Assembly: GCA_023445705.1 (NCBI GenBank)
Contig: JAEXKM010000147.1
Location: 1 to 33,839, forward strand
Reading direction: 5' to 3'
DNA length: 33,839 nucleotides
DNA from: Pseudomonadota bacterium
Lineage (GTDB): Bacteria > Pseudomonadota > Alphaproteobacteria > Caulobacterales > Caulobacteraceae
The translations under genes and the position numbers were made by a program. The notes under the pieces are model-generated. The model worked only from the letters and a program-made list of their open reading frames with translations, made no database searches and was not told the origin of the DNA. How positions within the stretch are numbered: the first letter of the stretch is position 1; each line of letters begins with the position of its first letter. Shown here in pieces: positions 1 to 10,364 of this stretch.

Positions 1-1
1 C

Positions 2-97
2 ATCGGCGCCGCGCCGCTCGACATCCCAGCCCTCGCCCAGCAGCACGTGGAACTCTGGCTACGAGGCGTCAGTCGTCATCCGGAGCCGGCCGAGTGA
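2..97 (+). CDS. C-terminal end of a probable TetR-family regulator (5' truncated)
   Basis: An open frame enters from the left edge and stops at TGA 95-97. The last 31 residues include the stretch AQQHVELWLRGV, which looks like the C-terminal helix of TetR-type regulators of the CecR (YbiH) kind. No DNA-binding domain is in the window, so the assignment rests on this helix and on position: in E. coli, CecR controls the ybhGFSR efflux operon, and the three genes that follow here are of that type. The stop overlaps the GTG start of the HlyD-like gene (GTGA at 94-97), which suggests translational coupling and one operon. The family call is inference. Confidence 0.5.
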   Translation: MGAAPLDIPALAQQHVELWLRGVSRHPEPAE

Positions 98-1068
98 AAC
101 CCCAGCGCCTTCTCATCATAGGCCTGCTCCTGGTCGGCGCGGCGCTGATCGTGGCTCTCTGGGCCCTCCCCCGGCTAGGCAAGACCCCTATGCTCTCCGG
201 CTACATCGAGGGCGAGCCGCTCTATCTCGCCTCGCCCGTCGCCGGCCGGGTCGATCAGGTCTTCGTGCAGCGAGGCGATCGCGTGAAGGCGGGCCAGCAG
301 CTTTTCGTCGTCGACCCTTCGCAGCTCCGCGGGCAGCGCGACCAGGCGCAGGCCGAGGTCGCCGCCGCAGAAGCCCAGGCGGCGGACGCACGCAAGGGCC
401 AGCGCCCGGTGGAACTGGCGGTCTTCGACGCCAACGTCGCCGCCGCCGAGGCTTCCGTGCGCGACGCCGCGGCGGTCCTTCGCCGCGTCCGCCCACTGGC
501 GCAGAAGGGCTATTACTCCAAGGCGCAGCTCGACAACGCCCAGGCGACTTACGACGCCGCCGTCGCCCAGGTCGCGGCCGCCAAGCGTCAGCGGGAAGCC
601 GCCGCGCTCGGCGCCCGCGAGGACCAGATCCGCGCCGCCGATAGCCGGGTCCGGCAGGCTGGCGCCGTGCTCGGCGCGGCGCAGGCGAGGCTGTCGGACG
701 CATCGCCGCATGCCCCCGGCCCTGCGCGGGTCGAGGACGTCTTCTTCCAGCGCGGTGAATGGACGGCGGCCAACCAGCCGATCCTGGCCCTGCTGCCGGA
801 CGACCGTATTCGCCTGCGCTTCTTCGTGCCCGAGCCGTCCCTGGCCGCCTACAAGGTCGGCGACCAGGTCGAGTTCTCCTGCGACGGCTGCCCCGCCGGG
901 CTGACCGCGAAGATCAGCTTCATCAGTCCCAGGCCGGAGTTCACCCCGCCGGTCATCTACAGCCGCGAGGCCCGCGACCGGCTGGTCTATCTGGTCGAGG
1001 CCACGCCCTCGGCCCGGCTCAACCCAGGCCAACCGGTCGATGTGGCGCCGCTGGAGCCGCGCAAGTGA
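94..1068 (+). CDS. HlyD-family membrane fusion protein (YbhG-like periplasmic adaptor)
   Basis: This 324-residue adaptor should link an inner-membrane ABC exporter to the periplasm or outer membrane. It has one N-terminal membrane segment (about residues 6-26), a first biotinyl-lipoyl half-motif (about 36-73, with SPVAGRVDQVFVQRGDRVKAG), a long Ala/Gln/Arg-rich coiled-coil hairpin (about 75-200), and a C-terminal beta-barrel part ending in NPGQPVDV. Length is close to the roughly 330 residues of E. coli YbhG. The GTG start at 94 is chosen because it overlaps the preceding stop and directly precedes the hydrophobic segment. Its own stop overlaps the GTG of the ATPase gene. The substrate cannot be read from sequence; YbhGFSR relatives export drugs or other small molecules. 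Confidence 0.9.
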   Translation: MKPQRLLIIGLLLVGAALIVALWALPRLGKTPMLSGYIEGEPLYLASPVAGRVDQVFVQRGDRVKAGQQLFVVDPSQLRGQRDQAQAEVAAAEAQAADARKGQRPVELAVFDANVAAAEASVRDAAAVLRRVRPLAQKGYYSKAQLDNAQATYDAAVAQVAAAKRQREAAALGAREDQIRAADSRVRQAGAVLGAAQARLSDASPHAPGPARVEDVFFQRGEWTAANQPILALLPDDRIRLRFFVPEPSLAAYKVGDQVEFSCDGCPAGLTAKISFISPRPEFTPPVIYSREARDRLVYLVEATPSARLNPGQPVDVAPLEPRK

Positions 1069-1982
1069 CCCTGGCCATCGACGTGCGCGGGCTGAACAAG
1101 AGCTTCGGCGACAAGCGCGTCGTCCAGGACGTCTCGCTGCAGGTGGAAGAGGGGAAGATCTGCGGCTTCCTGGGCCCTAACGGCTCTGGCAAGACCACGA
1201 CGCTGCGGATGCTCTGCGGCCTGCTAACGCCCGACAGCGGCGAGGGCACGGCGCTGGGTCTCGACATCATCACGCAGGCCAATCTCATCAAGCGCCGCGC
1301 CGGCTACATGACCCAGAAGTTCTCGCTCTACGAGGACCTGACCATCGAGGAGAACCTGCAGTTCTCCGCCCGGGTCCACGGTCTCGACCGACGCGGGCAG
1401 CGGGTGGACCAGGCCCTCGAACGGCTGGGACTGGTCGAGCGCCGCCGGCAACTGGCCGGGTCGCTCTCGGGCGGCTGGAAGCAGCGCCTCGCGCTCGCCA
1501 CCGCCACCCTGCACGAGCCGCGCCTGCTGCTGCTGGACGAGCCGACCGCGGGCGTCGATCCAAAGGCCCGCCGAACCTTCTGGGACGAGATCCACACCCT
1601 GTCGGCGGAAGGCCTGACCGTCCTCGTCTCCACCCACTACATGGACGAGGCCGAGCGCTGCCACGAGATCGCCTACATCAGCTACGGCAAGCTCATCGCC
1701 CGCGGGACCGCCGAGCAGGTGATCGCCCAGACCCACCTCGTCACCTTCAACGGCGAGGGCCCCGGCATCGATCGCCTGGCGGCGGAGATCTCCAAGCTGC
1801 CGGGCGTCGAAATGGCCGCGCCCTTCGGCCAGTCGCTGCATGTCTCCGGAACCAACCGCGCTGCGCTGGAGGGCGCCCTCGCCCCCTACCGACGCGAGCC
1901 CTATCGCTGGAACGAGGTCGAGCCGAGCCTGGAGGACGTCTTCATCCGCCTGATGGAAACGTCCGAGGACAACTTCCGATGA
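1065..1982 (+). CDS. ABC transporter ATP-binding protein (efflux, YbhF-type)
   Basis: This 305-residue ATPase powers the exporter formed with the flanking adaptor and permease. Visible motifs are Walker A GPNGSGKTT (residues 37-45), Q-loop region YMTQKFSLYEDLT, signature SLSGGWKQRLALA, Walker B LLLLDEPTAGVDP and H-loop STHYMDEAE. The frame stays open further upstream, but GTG at 1065 is the likely start: it overlaps the hlyD stop (GTGA) and places the beta-strand before Walker A at the normal distance. There is one nucleotide-binding domain, whereas E. coli YbhF carries two in one chain, so a homodimer is inferred. The C-terminal 75 residues resemble the usual extension of ABC-2 drug exporter ATPases. 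Confidence 0.93.
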   Translation: MTLAIDVRGLNKSFGDKRVVQDVSLQVEEGKICGFLGPNGSGKTTTLRMLCGLLTPDSGEGTALGLDIITQANLIKRRAGYMTQKFSLYEDLTIEENLQFSARVHGLDRRGQRVDQALERLGLVERRRQLAGSLSGGWKQRLALATATLHEPRLLLLDEPTAGVDPKARRTFWDEIHTLSAEGLTVLVSTHYMDEAERCHEIAYISYGKLIARGTAEQVIAQTHLVTFNGEGPGIDRLAAEISKLPGVEMAAPFGQSLHVSGTNRAALEGALAPYRREPYRWNEVEPSLEDVFIRLMETSEDNFR

Positions 1983-1983
1983 G

Positions 1984-2013
1984 CCTCCTTCGCTCCTGGC
2001 GGAGCTTCGGAGG
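1984..2013 (+). repeat. Short imperfect inverted repeat at the left end of the inserted segment
   Basis: CCTCC-TTC-GCTCC (1984-1996) faces GGAGC-TTC-GGAGG (2001-2013), giving two 5-bp stems separated by a TTC/TTC mismatch and closed by a TGGC loop. It lies directly after the ATPase stop codon and before the longer palindromic element. It could be part of the insertion or an mRNA hairpin between the two genes. Confidence 0.5.
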
Positions 2014-2032
2014 GCACGCCCTTCTTATTCGC

Positions 2033-2177
2033 GTGTCATCCCGGTTTCGGCCCCTGGCCGAAGACCGGGACCCATACGTACCGATCAAGGCGGAAAGTAG
2101 CGACGGCTTGCGTTCGAGCCTCCATCGCCCGTGCGTATGGGTCCCGGCCTTCCGCTTCGCTGCAGCCGGGATGACAC
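2033..2177 (+). repeat. Palindromic intergenic repeat element (REP/MITE-like) inside the ABC operon
   Basis: The outer arms GTGTCATCCCGG (2033-2044) and CCGGGATGACAC (2166-2177) are perfect inverted repeats of 12 bp. A second perfect pair of 14 bp, CCGGGACCCATACG (2065-2078) and CGTATGGGTCCCGG (2134-2147), sits inside. The 55-bp centre shows no clear pairing. I recognise the type from many alphaproteobacterial genomes, where CATCCCGG...CCGGGATGA elements are scattered between genes. Here it separates the ATPase from its permease within one operon. Confidence 0.85.
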
Positions 2178-2253
2178 CAAAGCTGCATGGCCTCGCCGCC
2201 GATAGCGCTCGGGCGCCCTACACCGCGCAGGGCCTCTTTCGGGGTGAAGCAGA

Positions 2254-3381
2254 ATGAGCGGCGCGGTGACGCGGATCCTTGCGGTCATGATCAAGGAGTT
2301 CAAGCAGCTCACCCGCGACCGGCTGACCTACGCCATGATGCTGGCCATGCCGGTCGTGCAGTTGCTGCTGTTCGGCTACGCCATCAATTCCGAGCCGCGC
2401 CATCTGCCTACCGCCGTCCTGGTGCAGGAGGACAGCGTCTTCGCCCGGTCGATCACGGCCGCGCTCGCCAACAGCGCCTATTTCGACATCGTCGCCCAGG
2501 CCCGCAGCCCAGCCGAACTGGATCGCATGGTCCGCCGGGGCGAGGTGCAGTTCGCCGTCACCATCTCCGGGGACTTCACCCGGCGCGTCGCGCGCAGCGA
2601 CGACGCGCAAATGCTGGTCGAGGTCGACGCCGCCGACCCTTCCGCCACCGGGCCGGCCGTGGCGGCCCTGGCCGCGCTGCCGACCCAGGCCCTGGCGAAC
2701 GATCTGAAGGGCGCGCTGGCGACGCTGGTCCCGGCCCAGCCCTTCGAGGTCGTCGTCCACCGGCGCTACAACCCCGAAGGCGTCACCGCCTTCAATATCG
2801 TTCCGGGCCTGCTGGGCGTCATCCTGTCGATGACCCTGGTGATGATGACCGCCTTGTCGGTCACGCGCGAAGCCGAACGCGGGACCATGGAGAGCCTGCT
2901 CGCGACGCCGGTCGAGCCCATCGAGGTGATGGTCGGCAAGCTCGCGCCCTATGTGGTCGTGGGGTTGATCCAGACGGTGATCATCCTGGTCATCGCCCGG
3001 CTGCTGTTCGACGTGCCGATGATGGGCGGCTGGCTGGGCCTTTCGATCGGGGTCGCGCTCTTCATCATCGGCTCCCTGGCGTTGGGCTTCCTGATGTCCA
3101 CCATCGCCAGAACGCAGCTCCAGGCCATGCAGATGAGCGTCTTCTACATCCTGCCGTCGATCCTGCTGTCGGGCTTCATGTTCCCCTTCCGCGGCATGCC
3201 GGCCTGGGCCCAGGCGCTGGGCGAGGTGGTGCCGGTGACGCACTTCCTGCGGGTCGTCCGCGGCGCGCTTCTGAAGGGGCAGGGCCTGGAGGACATGTGG
3301 CGTGAACTGGTGGCGCTGGCCGCCTTCGTCTGCATCGTCACGGCCCTGGCTATGGCGCGCTACCGGCGCACCCTGGATTAG
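2254..3381 (+). CDS. ABC-2 type permease (YbhS/YbhR-like)
   Basis: The 375-residue membrane subunit of the exporter. An N-terminal anchor (about residues 25-45, with MLAMPVVQLLLFGYA) is followed by a roughly 130-residue soluble loop and then five hydrophobic segments (about 175-200, 225-248, 258-280, 290-310, 350-368). The stretch ERGTMESLLATPVEP between the second and third segments is typical of ABC-2 drug exporters. Its ATG overlaps the stop of the short bridging frame, and GGGGTGAAG lies just upstream. E. coli YbhGFSR has two different permeases, but only one is present here and the next gene is unrelated, so a homodimer is inferred. Confidence 0.92.
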   Translation: MSGAVTRILAVMIKEFKQLTRDRLTYAMMLAMPVVQLLLFGYAINSEPRHLPTAVLVQEDSVFARSITAALANSAYFDIVAQARSPAELDRMVRRGEVQFAVTISGDFTRRVARSDDAQMLVEVDAADPSATGPAVAALAALPTQALANDLKGALATLVPAQPFEVVVHRRYNPEGVTAFNIVPGLLGVILSMTLVMMTALSVTREAERGTMESLLATPVEPIEVMVGKLAPYVVVGLIQTVIILVIARLLFDVPMMGGWLGLSIGVALFIIGSLALGFLMSTIARTQLQAMQMSVFYILPSILLSGFMFPFRGMPAWAQALGEVVPVTHFLRVVRGALLKGQGLEDMWRELVALAAFVCIVTALAMARYRRTLD

Positions 3382-3415
3382 CGCGAATTAACGAGCGCAC
3401 GGGCCCAGCTTCGGT

Positions 3416-3438
3416 GTAACAGCAACCCCTTCTGTTAC
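3416..3438 (+). promoter_or_regulatory. Inverted repeat upstream of the DUF885 gene, possible operator
   Basis: GTAACAG (3416-3422) and CTGTTAC (3432-3438) form a perfect 7-bp inverted repeat with 9 bp between the arms, one helical turn plus a half-site. It ends 27 bp before the ATG of the exported DUF885 protein, in an 84-bp gap. There is no T-run after it, so an operator is more likely than a terminator. The binding protein is unknown. Confidence 0.45.
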
Positions 3439-3465
3439 GACCAAAAGTGGGGGGAGCCCAGTTCC

Positions 3466-5289
3466 ATGCAGAGCCGCCGTCAACTTCTGACCACCGCCGC
3501 CGCCTTCGGCGCCGCGGCCGCCGCGCCGAAATTGGCCATGGCCGCCGCCCCGACCGGTGAGGCCGCGAAGATGTACGCCTTCTTCGACAAGACGATGGCG
3601 CAGACCTTCCGCCGCACGCCGGAACTGACCACCGGCCTGGGCCTCGACAAGGGCGACCTGGCCTGGACCAAGTCGGAACTGTCGGACTGGTCGCTGACCG
3701 CGCTGGCCGAGAACAAGGCGAACAACACCCGCGACCTGAAGGCGCTGCGGAGCATCGACCGCAAGCAGCTCAAGGGCATGGACGCGGTCAACTACGACAC
3801 CGTCGACTTCGTGCTCTCGGTTCAGGACGACGCGAACCGCCGCTTCCAGTATGGCGGCCAGGGGATCAACTCGCCCTATGTCCTGTCCCAGCTCACTGGC
3901 TCCTACCAGCAGATGCCGGACTTCCTGGACACCCAGCACTCGATCGAGACCAAGGACGACGCCGACGCCTATCTCTCGCGCGTTGAGGCTTTCGGCCGGC
4001 TCATGGACCAGGAGGCGGAGGTCGTTCGCCATGACGTCGGCCTTGGTGTCATCCCGCCGGACTTCGTGATCGACAAGGCGCTGACCCAGATGAAGGCCTT
4101 CCTGGCCTACGAGCCCGAAAAGGCTCCGGTGGTGGCGAGCCTGGTCCGCCGCGCCAAGGAAAAGAACCTCGCCGGCGACTGGGCCGGTCAGGCCGAAGGC
4201 CTTTATGCCGACAAGGTCCGGCCGGCGCTGGCGCGCCAGATCGCCGTGCTGGAAAGCCTGCGACCCAAGGCGGTCCACGACGCCGGCTGCTGGCGCCTGC
4301 CGGACGGCGACGAGTATTACCGGCTGGGCCTGCGCTACTACACGACCTCCAACATCACGCCGGACGAGGTCCACAAGCTCGGTCTCGACCTGGTGCGAAG
4401 CCTGGGCGCGGAGGCCGACGTGCTGATGAAGAAGGCCGGCTACACCCAGGGCACCGTGGGCGAGCGCTATCGCGCCATGGCCACCGATCCGAAGCAGATC
4501 TACCCGAACACCGACAAGGGAAAGGAAGAGCTGCTGGCGCACCTGAACGAGCAGGTGAAGGTGATCTCGGCCAAGCTGCCGCAGTGGTTCGGCCAGCTTC
4601 CCAAGGCGCCGCTGGAAATCCGCCGCGTGCCGCCGGCCACCGAGGCCGGCGCGCCGGGCGGCTACTACTTCTCGCCGAGCCTGGATGGCTCGCGGCCCGG
4701 CATCTACTGGATCAACCTGCGTGACACCGCCGAGGTGCCGGCCTGGACGCTGCCGACCCTGACCTATCACGAGGGCATTCCGGGCCACCATCTGCAGCTC
4801 GCCCTCAACAACGAGGCGGGCGACCTGCCGCTGATCCGCAAGGTGATTGGCTTCTCGGGCTACAGCGAGGGCTGGGCGCTCTACGCCGAGCAACTGGCCG
4901 TCGAGATGGGCATGTACGACAACGACGTGCTGGGCCACATCGGCATGCTGCACGACGCCATGTTCCGGGCCGTCCGCCTGGTGGTCGACTCCGGCATGCA
5001 CGCCAAGCGCTGGAGCCGCGAGCAGGCGGTGAAGTACTATGTCGACAACATCGGCGACGCCGAGACCGCGGCCATCACCGAGGTCGAGCGCTACTGCGTC
5101 TGGCCGGGTCAGGCCTGCAGCTACATGGTCGGCAAGATGACCTGGCTGAACGGCCGCGAGCGCGCCAAGAAAGCCCTCGGCCGCAAGTTCGACATCCGCA
5201 AGTTCCATGACGCGGGCTTGCTCGCCGGCGGCACGCCGCTGACCGTCCTGGACAATGTGATCGACAACTACATCGCCTCGGCGAAGTAG
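3466..5289 (+). CDS. Tat-exported DUF885 family protein, putative zinc metallopeptidase
   Basis: A 607-residue protein with a twin-arginine-like signal (SRRQLLTT followed by an Ala-rich core and a cut near AMAAAP), so it is probably folded in the cytoplasm and exported. The DUF885 hallmark YHEGIPGHH (HE at 435-436, H441/H442) and the downstream SEGWALYAE (467-475) match the arrangement expected for a metallopeptidase-fold enzyme of the thermolysin-like clan, where the two histidines and a later glutamate bind zinc. The substrate is not known for the family. The ATG is preceded by a strong GGGGGAG ribosome site. The gene has its own upstream gap and inverted repeat, so it is probably not part of the ABC operon. 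Confidence 0.88.
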   Translation: MQSRRQLLTTAAAFGAAAAAPKLAMAAAPTGEAAKMYAFFDKTMAQTFRRTPELTTGLGLDKGDLAWTKSELSDWSLTALAENKANNTRDLKALRSIDRKQLKGMDAVNYDTVDFVLSVQDDANRRFQYGGQGINSPYVLSQLTGSYQQMPDFLDTQHSIETKDDADAYLSRVEAFGRLMDQEAEVVRHDVGLGVIPPDFVIDKALTQMKAFLAYEPEKAPVVASLVRRAKEKNLAGDWAGQAEGLYADKVRPALARQIAVLESLRPKAVHDAGCWRLPDGDEYYRLGLRYYTTSNITPDEVHKLGLDLVRSLGAEADVLMKKAGYTQGTVGERYRAMATDPKQIYPNTDKGKEELLAHLNEQVKVISAKLPQWFGQLPKAPLEIRRVPPATEAGAPGGYYFSPSLDGSRPGIYWINLRDTAEVPAWTLPTLTYHEGIPGHHLQLALNNEAGDLPLIRKVIGFSGYSEGWALYAEQLAVEMGMYDNDVLGHIGMLHDAMFRAVRLVVDSGMHAKRWSREQAVKYYVDNIGDAETAAITEVERYCVWPGQACSYMVGKMTWLNGRERAKKALGRKFDIRKFHDAGLLAGGTPLTVLDNVIDNYIASAK

Positions 5290-5311
5290 CGCCAACCTCG
5301 CCTGACGGCGA

Positions 5312-5425
5312 GGCCCCCTCAGCCGGCTTCGCCGTCAGCTCCCCCAATGGGGGAGCATCTTGCGCCGGCCCACGATCCTCCCCCGCTGGGGGAGGTGGAT
5401 CGCCGCAGGCGAGACGGAGGGGGCC
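5312..5425 (+). repeat. Two-hairpin palindromic intergenic repeat
   Basis: Outer arms GGCCCCCTC (5312-5320) and GAGGGGGCC (5417-5425) enclose two hairpins: GCTCCCCC-AAT-GGGGGAGC (5338-5356) and CCTCCCCC-GCT-GGGGGAGG (5377-5395). The whole unit is an imperfect palindrome of about 114 bp between the DUF885 gene and the helicase gene. Similar CTCCCCCAATGGGGGAG units are, to my memory, common in Caulobacterales intergenic regions. It could act as a transcript 3' structure, but no T-run follows either stem. Confidence 0.75.
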
Positions 5426-5491
5426 GCCGCAGGCGGTCTCTGATGTGCTCAGCCGCTTGCCGCGGCGCGATTCCCGCCCCACCTTGAGGGC

Positions 5492-8025
<2,534 letters not shown>

Positions 8026-8029
<4 letters not shown>

Positions 8030-8307
8030 GCGAGGACGCCTGCAGGGCCGACGTCTGGCTGTGGCGCGCCAGGTTCTTCAAGACGCGATCGATGGCCGCC
8101 AAATTCCTGGACGAGGGCAAGGTGCGCCTTACCCGCGGCGGCGCCGAGAGCCGCATCGACAAGTGTGCGCGGCCGGTAAAGGTCGGCGACCGGCTGGTGT
8201 TCGCTGTCGGGGGCAAGTTGATCGCGGTGGCGGTGGAATCCCTGGGCGAACGGCGCGGCCCGGCGACCGAGGCGCGGCTCCTCTACACGCCCTTCGACGC
8301 CGCATAG
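8026..8307 (+). CDS. S4-domain RNA-binding protein (Hsp15/HslR-like)
   Basis: A 93-residue basic protein that is essentially one S4 RNA-binding fold: DVWLWRARFFKTRSMAAKFLDEGKV at its start is the typical S4 entry, followed by VKVGDRLVF. E. coli Hsp15 (HslR) belongs to the same group and binds stalled 50S subunits carrying peptidyl-tRNA. The start overlaps the stop of the helicase gene (ATGA), so the two are likely translated together, tying this protein to RNA metabolism. It is shorter than E. coli Hsp15 (133 residues) and lacks its basic C-terminal tail. Confidence 0.85.
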
Positions 8308-8354
8308 CCGGCCGGGCGCTTGGCCCGGCGGCCGGGCCGGCCTACAGAGACGCC

Positions 8355-9125
8355 ATGGCCTGGACCCGCCGCTACGACGATCCCGAACCCCAGCGCGTCA
8401 ACAAGTGGCTCGCCCAGAGCGGCGTCTGCTCGCGCCGCGAGGCCGAGGCGCTGATCGCCAAGGGCCTGGTCTTCATCGACGGCCAGCGGGTCGACGACGC
8501 CGGTCGCAAGATCGAGGCCGGCCAGACGCTGGTGCTCAACGACAGCGCCCAGAATCTGCTCGAGACGAGCCTCAGCGTCGTGATCCACAAGCCGGTCGGC
8601 GTGGTGTCCGGCCAGCCGGAGGGCAAGCAGGTCCCGGCCGTGCGCCTGCTGACCAAGGCCGCTCTGTGGGGCGAAAGCCCAGCCATCCCTGGGTTCGAGA
8701 ACAAGCTGGCGCCTGTGGGCCGTCTGGACATGGACTCCCGCGGGCTGCTGATCCTCTCGGAGGACGGGGTGCTGGCCAAGGCCATCATCGGGCCGGAGTC
8801 CGAGCTCGACAAAGAGTACCTGGTCAAGGTCAGCGGCAAGATCACGGACAGCAAGCTGGGCATGCTGCGTCATGGGCTGAGCCTGGACGGCCGCAAGTTG
8901 AAACCCGCCAAGATCACCCTGGTCGGCGAGCAGCAGCTCCGCTTCGTGCTCACGGAAGGCCGCAACCGCCAGATCCGCCGCATGGCCGAAGCAGTCGGCC
9001 TTCACGTGGTCGATCTGTTCCGCACCCGTATTGGCCCGTTGCAGTTGGGCGAACTGCCCGAGGGCCGCTGGCGGCCCCTCTTGGCGGAGGAGCGCGAGGC
9101 CCTGATCAAGGCGTCGCGGCCCTAG
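8355..9125 (+). CDS. rRNA pseudouridine synthase, RsuA/RluB/E/F family (RluF-like)
   Basis: This 256-residue enzyme converts uridine to pseudouridine in ribosomal RNA. It has an N-terminal S4 domain (RVNKWLAQSGVCSRREAEALI, about residues 15-75) and a catalytic domain with the motif GRLDMDSRGLLIL, whose aspartate is the nucleophile of the family. The late motif GRNRQIRRM is also present. The pattern KPVGVVS, EKEYLV-like DKEYLVKV and RTRI resembles RluF more than RluB, but the exact target cannot be read. The frame is open upstream, but ATG 8355 is chosen because it directly precedes the S4 domain and follows the end of the previous gene. The 3' end overlaps the convergent acyltransferase gene by 20 bp. 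Confidence 0.88.
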   Translation: MAWTRRYDDPEPQRVNKWLAQSGVCSRREAEALIAKGLVFIDGQRVDDAGRKIEAGQTLVLNDSAQNLLETSLSVVIHKPVGVVSGQPEGKQVPAVRLLTKAALWGESPAIPGFENKLAPVGRLDMDSRGLLILSEDGVLAKAIIGPESELDKEYLVKVSGKITDSKLGMLRHGLSLDGRKLKPAKITLVGEQQLRFVLTEGRNRQIRRMAEAVGLHVVDLFRTRIGPLQLGELPEGRWRPLLAEEREALIKASRP

Positions 9126-10110
9126 CGCCCTCTTCGGCCGGCCGCGCGCGCAGGTCCGGGAACGAGAACAGCCAGCCCACAGCCGGCAACCGCTTGCGCA
9201 ACCAGATCACCCCGAGCGGGACCAGCGCCGCGCACAACAGCGAGCTGCCGGCGACGACGTAGAAGGACCCGACGCCTGCGTCCTTGGCTCCGCGCACGAT
9301 CACGGCGATCAACGGCATGTGGACAACGTAGAAGACGATCGAGTTCACGCCGATGAAAGACAACGCCGCCTTCACCCGCTCGGCCGACACCCGGATCGCC
9401 AGGCCACAGGCGGCGAAGACGCAGATCATGATGATCACCGCGTCATGCGGCGAGTAGCGCACCGGCCCCTTCACCGCCGAATAGGCCATGATCCCCAACA
9501 GCAGCGGGACGAGCAGCAACGCGGCCTTACCCTTGAGCGCCGCCTCGAAGGCTTTCAGCCGGCCGCCGAAGAAGGCCCCGGCGAAGAAGATGGCCATGAA
9601 GAAGAACAGGCGCTCGGTGTACTTGTCGCCGTCCTTCATCAGCAGCGAGGCGACGAAGGCGTAGGCGGCGACCACCAGGTGGTTGATCCGCACCGTGGCG
9701 GCGGCCACGGCGAAGTAGACGATCAGGAAGTACATGAACCACAGGTACCAGCCGCCGCCCCAGCCCTTGAGCGTGGCGAGATCGCCAAACGTGGCCGAGG
9801 CCGCCGACCAGACCATCAGCCACAGCAGGAACGGCCAGATCAGGTTGCGCAGCTTGCCATAGGCATAGGTCGCAAAACCCTTGCGCAGCGAGGCGTCCAG
9901 CAACATGCCCGACAGGAAGTAGAGCGTCGGCATCCGCACCGGCGCGAAGAAGTTCACAAACTGATTGGCGTAGTCGGGCACCGCCCCGCCCTGAGCCTTG
10001 AAGTACGACACCGAGTGCAGCATCAGCACCAGGACGATGGCCGCGCCGCGCGCCACGTCCATCCACTCGTGGCGCGCCTTCGGAGCGCCCGCCCCTACTT
10101 CTCCAGACAT
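9106..10110 (-). CDS. Acyltransferase 3 family membrane protein (OafA/NodX-type)
   Basis: A 334-residue integral membrane enzyme that probably acetylates or acylates a cell-surface carbohydrate. The N-terminal signature MDVARGAAIVLVLMLHSV contains the conserved Arg and His of acyltransferase 3 proteins, and about ten hydrophobic segments follow to the C-terminus. ATG at 10110 is preferred over the in-frame TTG at 10131 because a GGCGGGG stretch lies at a good ribosome-site distance before it. The gene runs against its neighbours and overlaps the 3' end of the pseudouridine synthase gene. No glycan cluster is in the window, so the substrate is unknown. Confidence 0.85.
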   Translation of the reverse strand: MSGEVGAGAPKARHEWMDVARGAAIVLVLMLHSVSYFKAQGGAVPDYANQFVNFFAPVRMPTLYFLSGMLLDASLRKGFATYAYGKLRNLIWPFLLWLMVWSAASATFGDLATLKGWGGGWYLWFMYFLIVYFAVAAATVRINHLVVAAYAFVASLLMKDGDKYTERLFFFMAIFFAGAFFGGRLKAFEAALKGKAALLLVPLLLGIMAYSAVKGPVRYSPHDAVIIMICVFAACGLAIRVSAERVKAALSFIGVNSIVFYVVHMPLIAVIVRGAKDAGVGSFYVVAGSSLLCAALVPLGVIWLRKRLPAVGWLFSFPDLRARPAEEGARAATP

Positions 10111-10364
10111 TTTCGAAACCCCGCCCCGCAACTGCGCCGGGAGGCTGGCGAGGCCGTGCAGCTAGGCCAAGCAGAAGCCGGGATCCGCGCTCCGCAACGG
10201 CTTGCGGCGCCCATCGGCTACGCATTTGGCGCGCGTGGCGCCCGCGCCGCGCCCGTGCGGCTAACGGCCCTTGCAGATAACTTGCGGGGCCCAGGCATTG
10301 ACTTTGGAGGGCCGGAGCCGGAAAAACCGCCGCCCGATTAGTGCGCCCGGAGCTGCAAGTCGCA

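Larger units (their letters stand above)
1979..2257 (+). other. Open frame bridging ATPase and permease across the repeat insertion (probably not a real protein)
   Basis: A 92-codon frame starts at an ATG overlapping the ATPase stop (ATGA 1979-1982) and stops in the ATGA that starts the permease (2254-2257). Most of it is a translated palindromic repeat (2033-2177), so the product is unlikely to be conserved. Because it is open from one overlap to the other, ribosomes leaving the ATPase could reach the permease start by coupling. It may therefore matter as a coupling leader rather than as a protein. Confidence 0.3.

Noticed and set aside
759..1064. N-terminal extension of the ABC ATPase
   Set aside because: It overlaps the HlyD-like gene in another frame; GTG 1065 with a GTGA overlap gives the normal ATPase N-terminus.
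3388..5295. Very long minus-strand open frame opposite the DUF885 gene
   Set aside because: It mirrors a well-supported gene with Tat signal and metal motif; the product is low-complexity Val/Gly/Arg/His and is an effect of high G+C codon use.
10192..10207. CCGCAA/TTGCGG inverted repeat between acyltransferase and fdxA
   Set aside because: A 6-bp GC-rich repeat is expected by chance at this base composition and has no special position.
9319..10341. Plus-strand open frame opposite the acyltransferase
   Set aside because: The translation is rich in Arg, His and Gln with no domain; the minus strand encodes a clear multi-span membrane enzyme.
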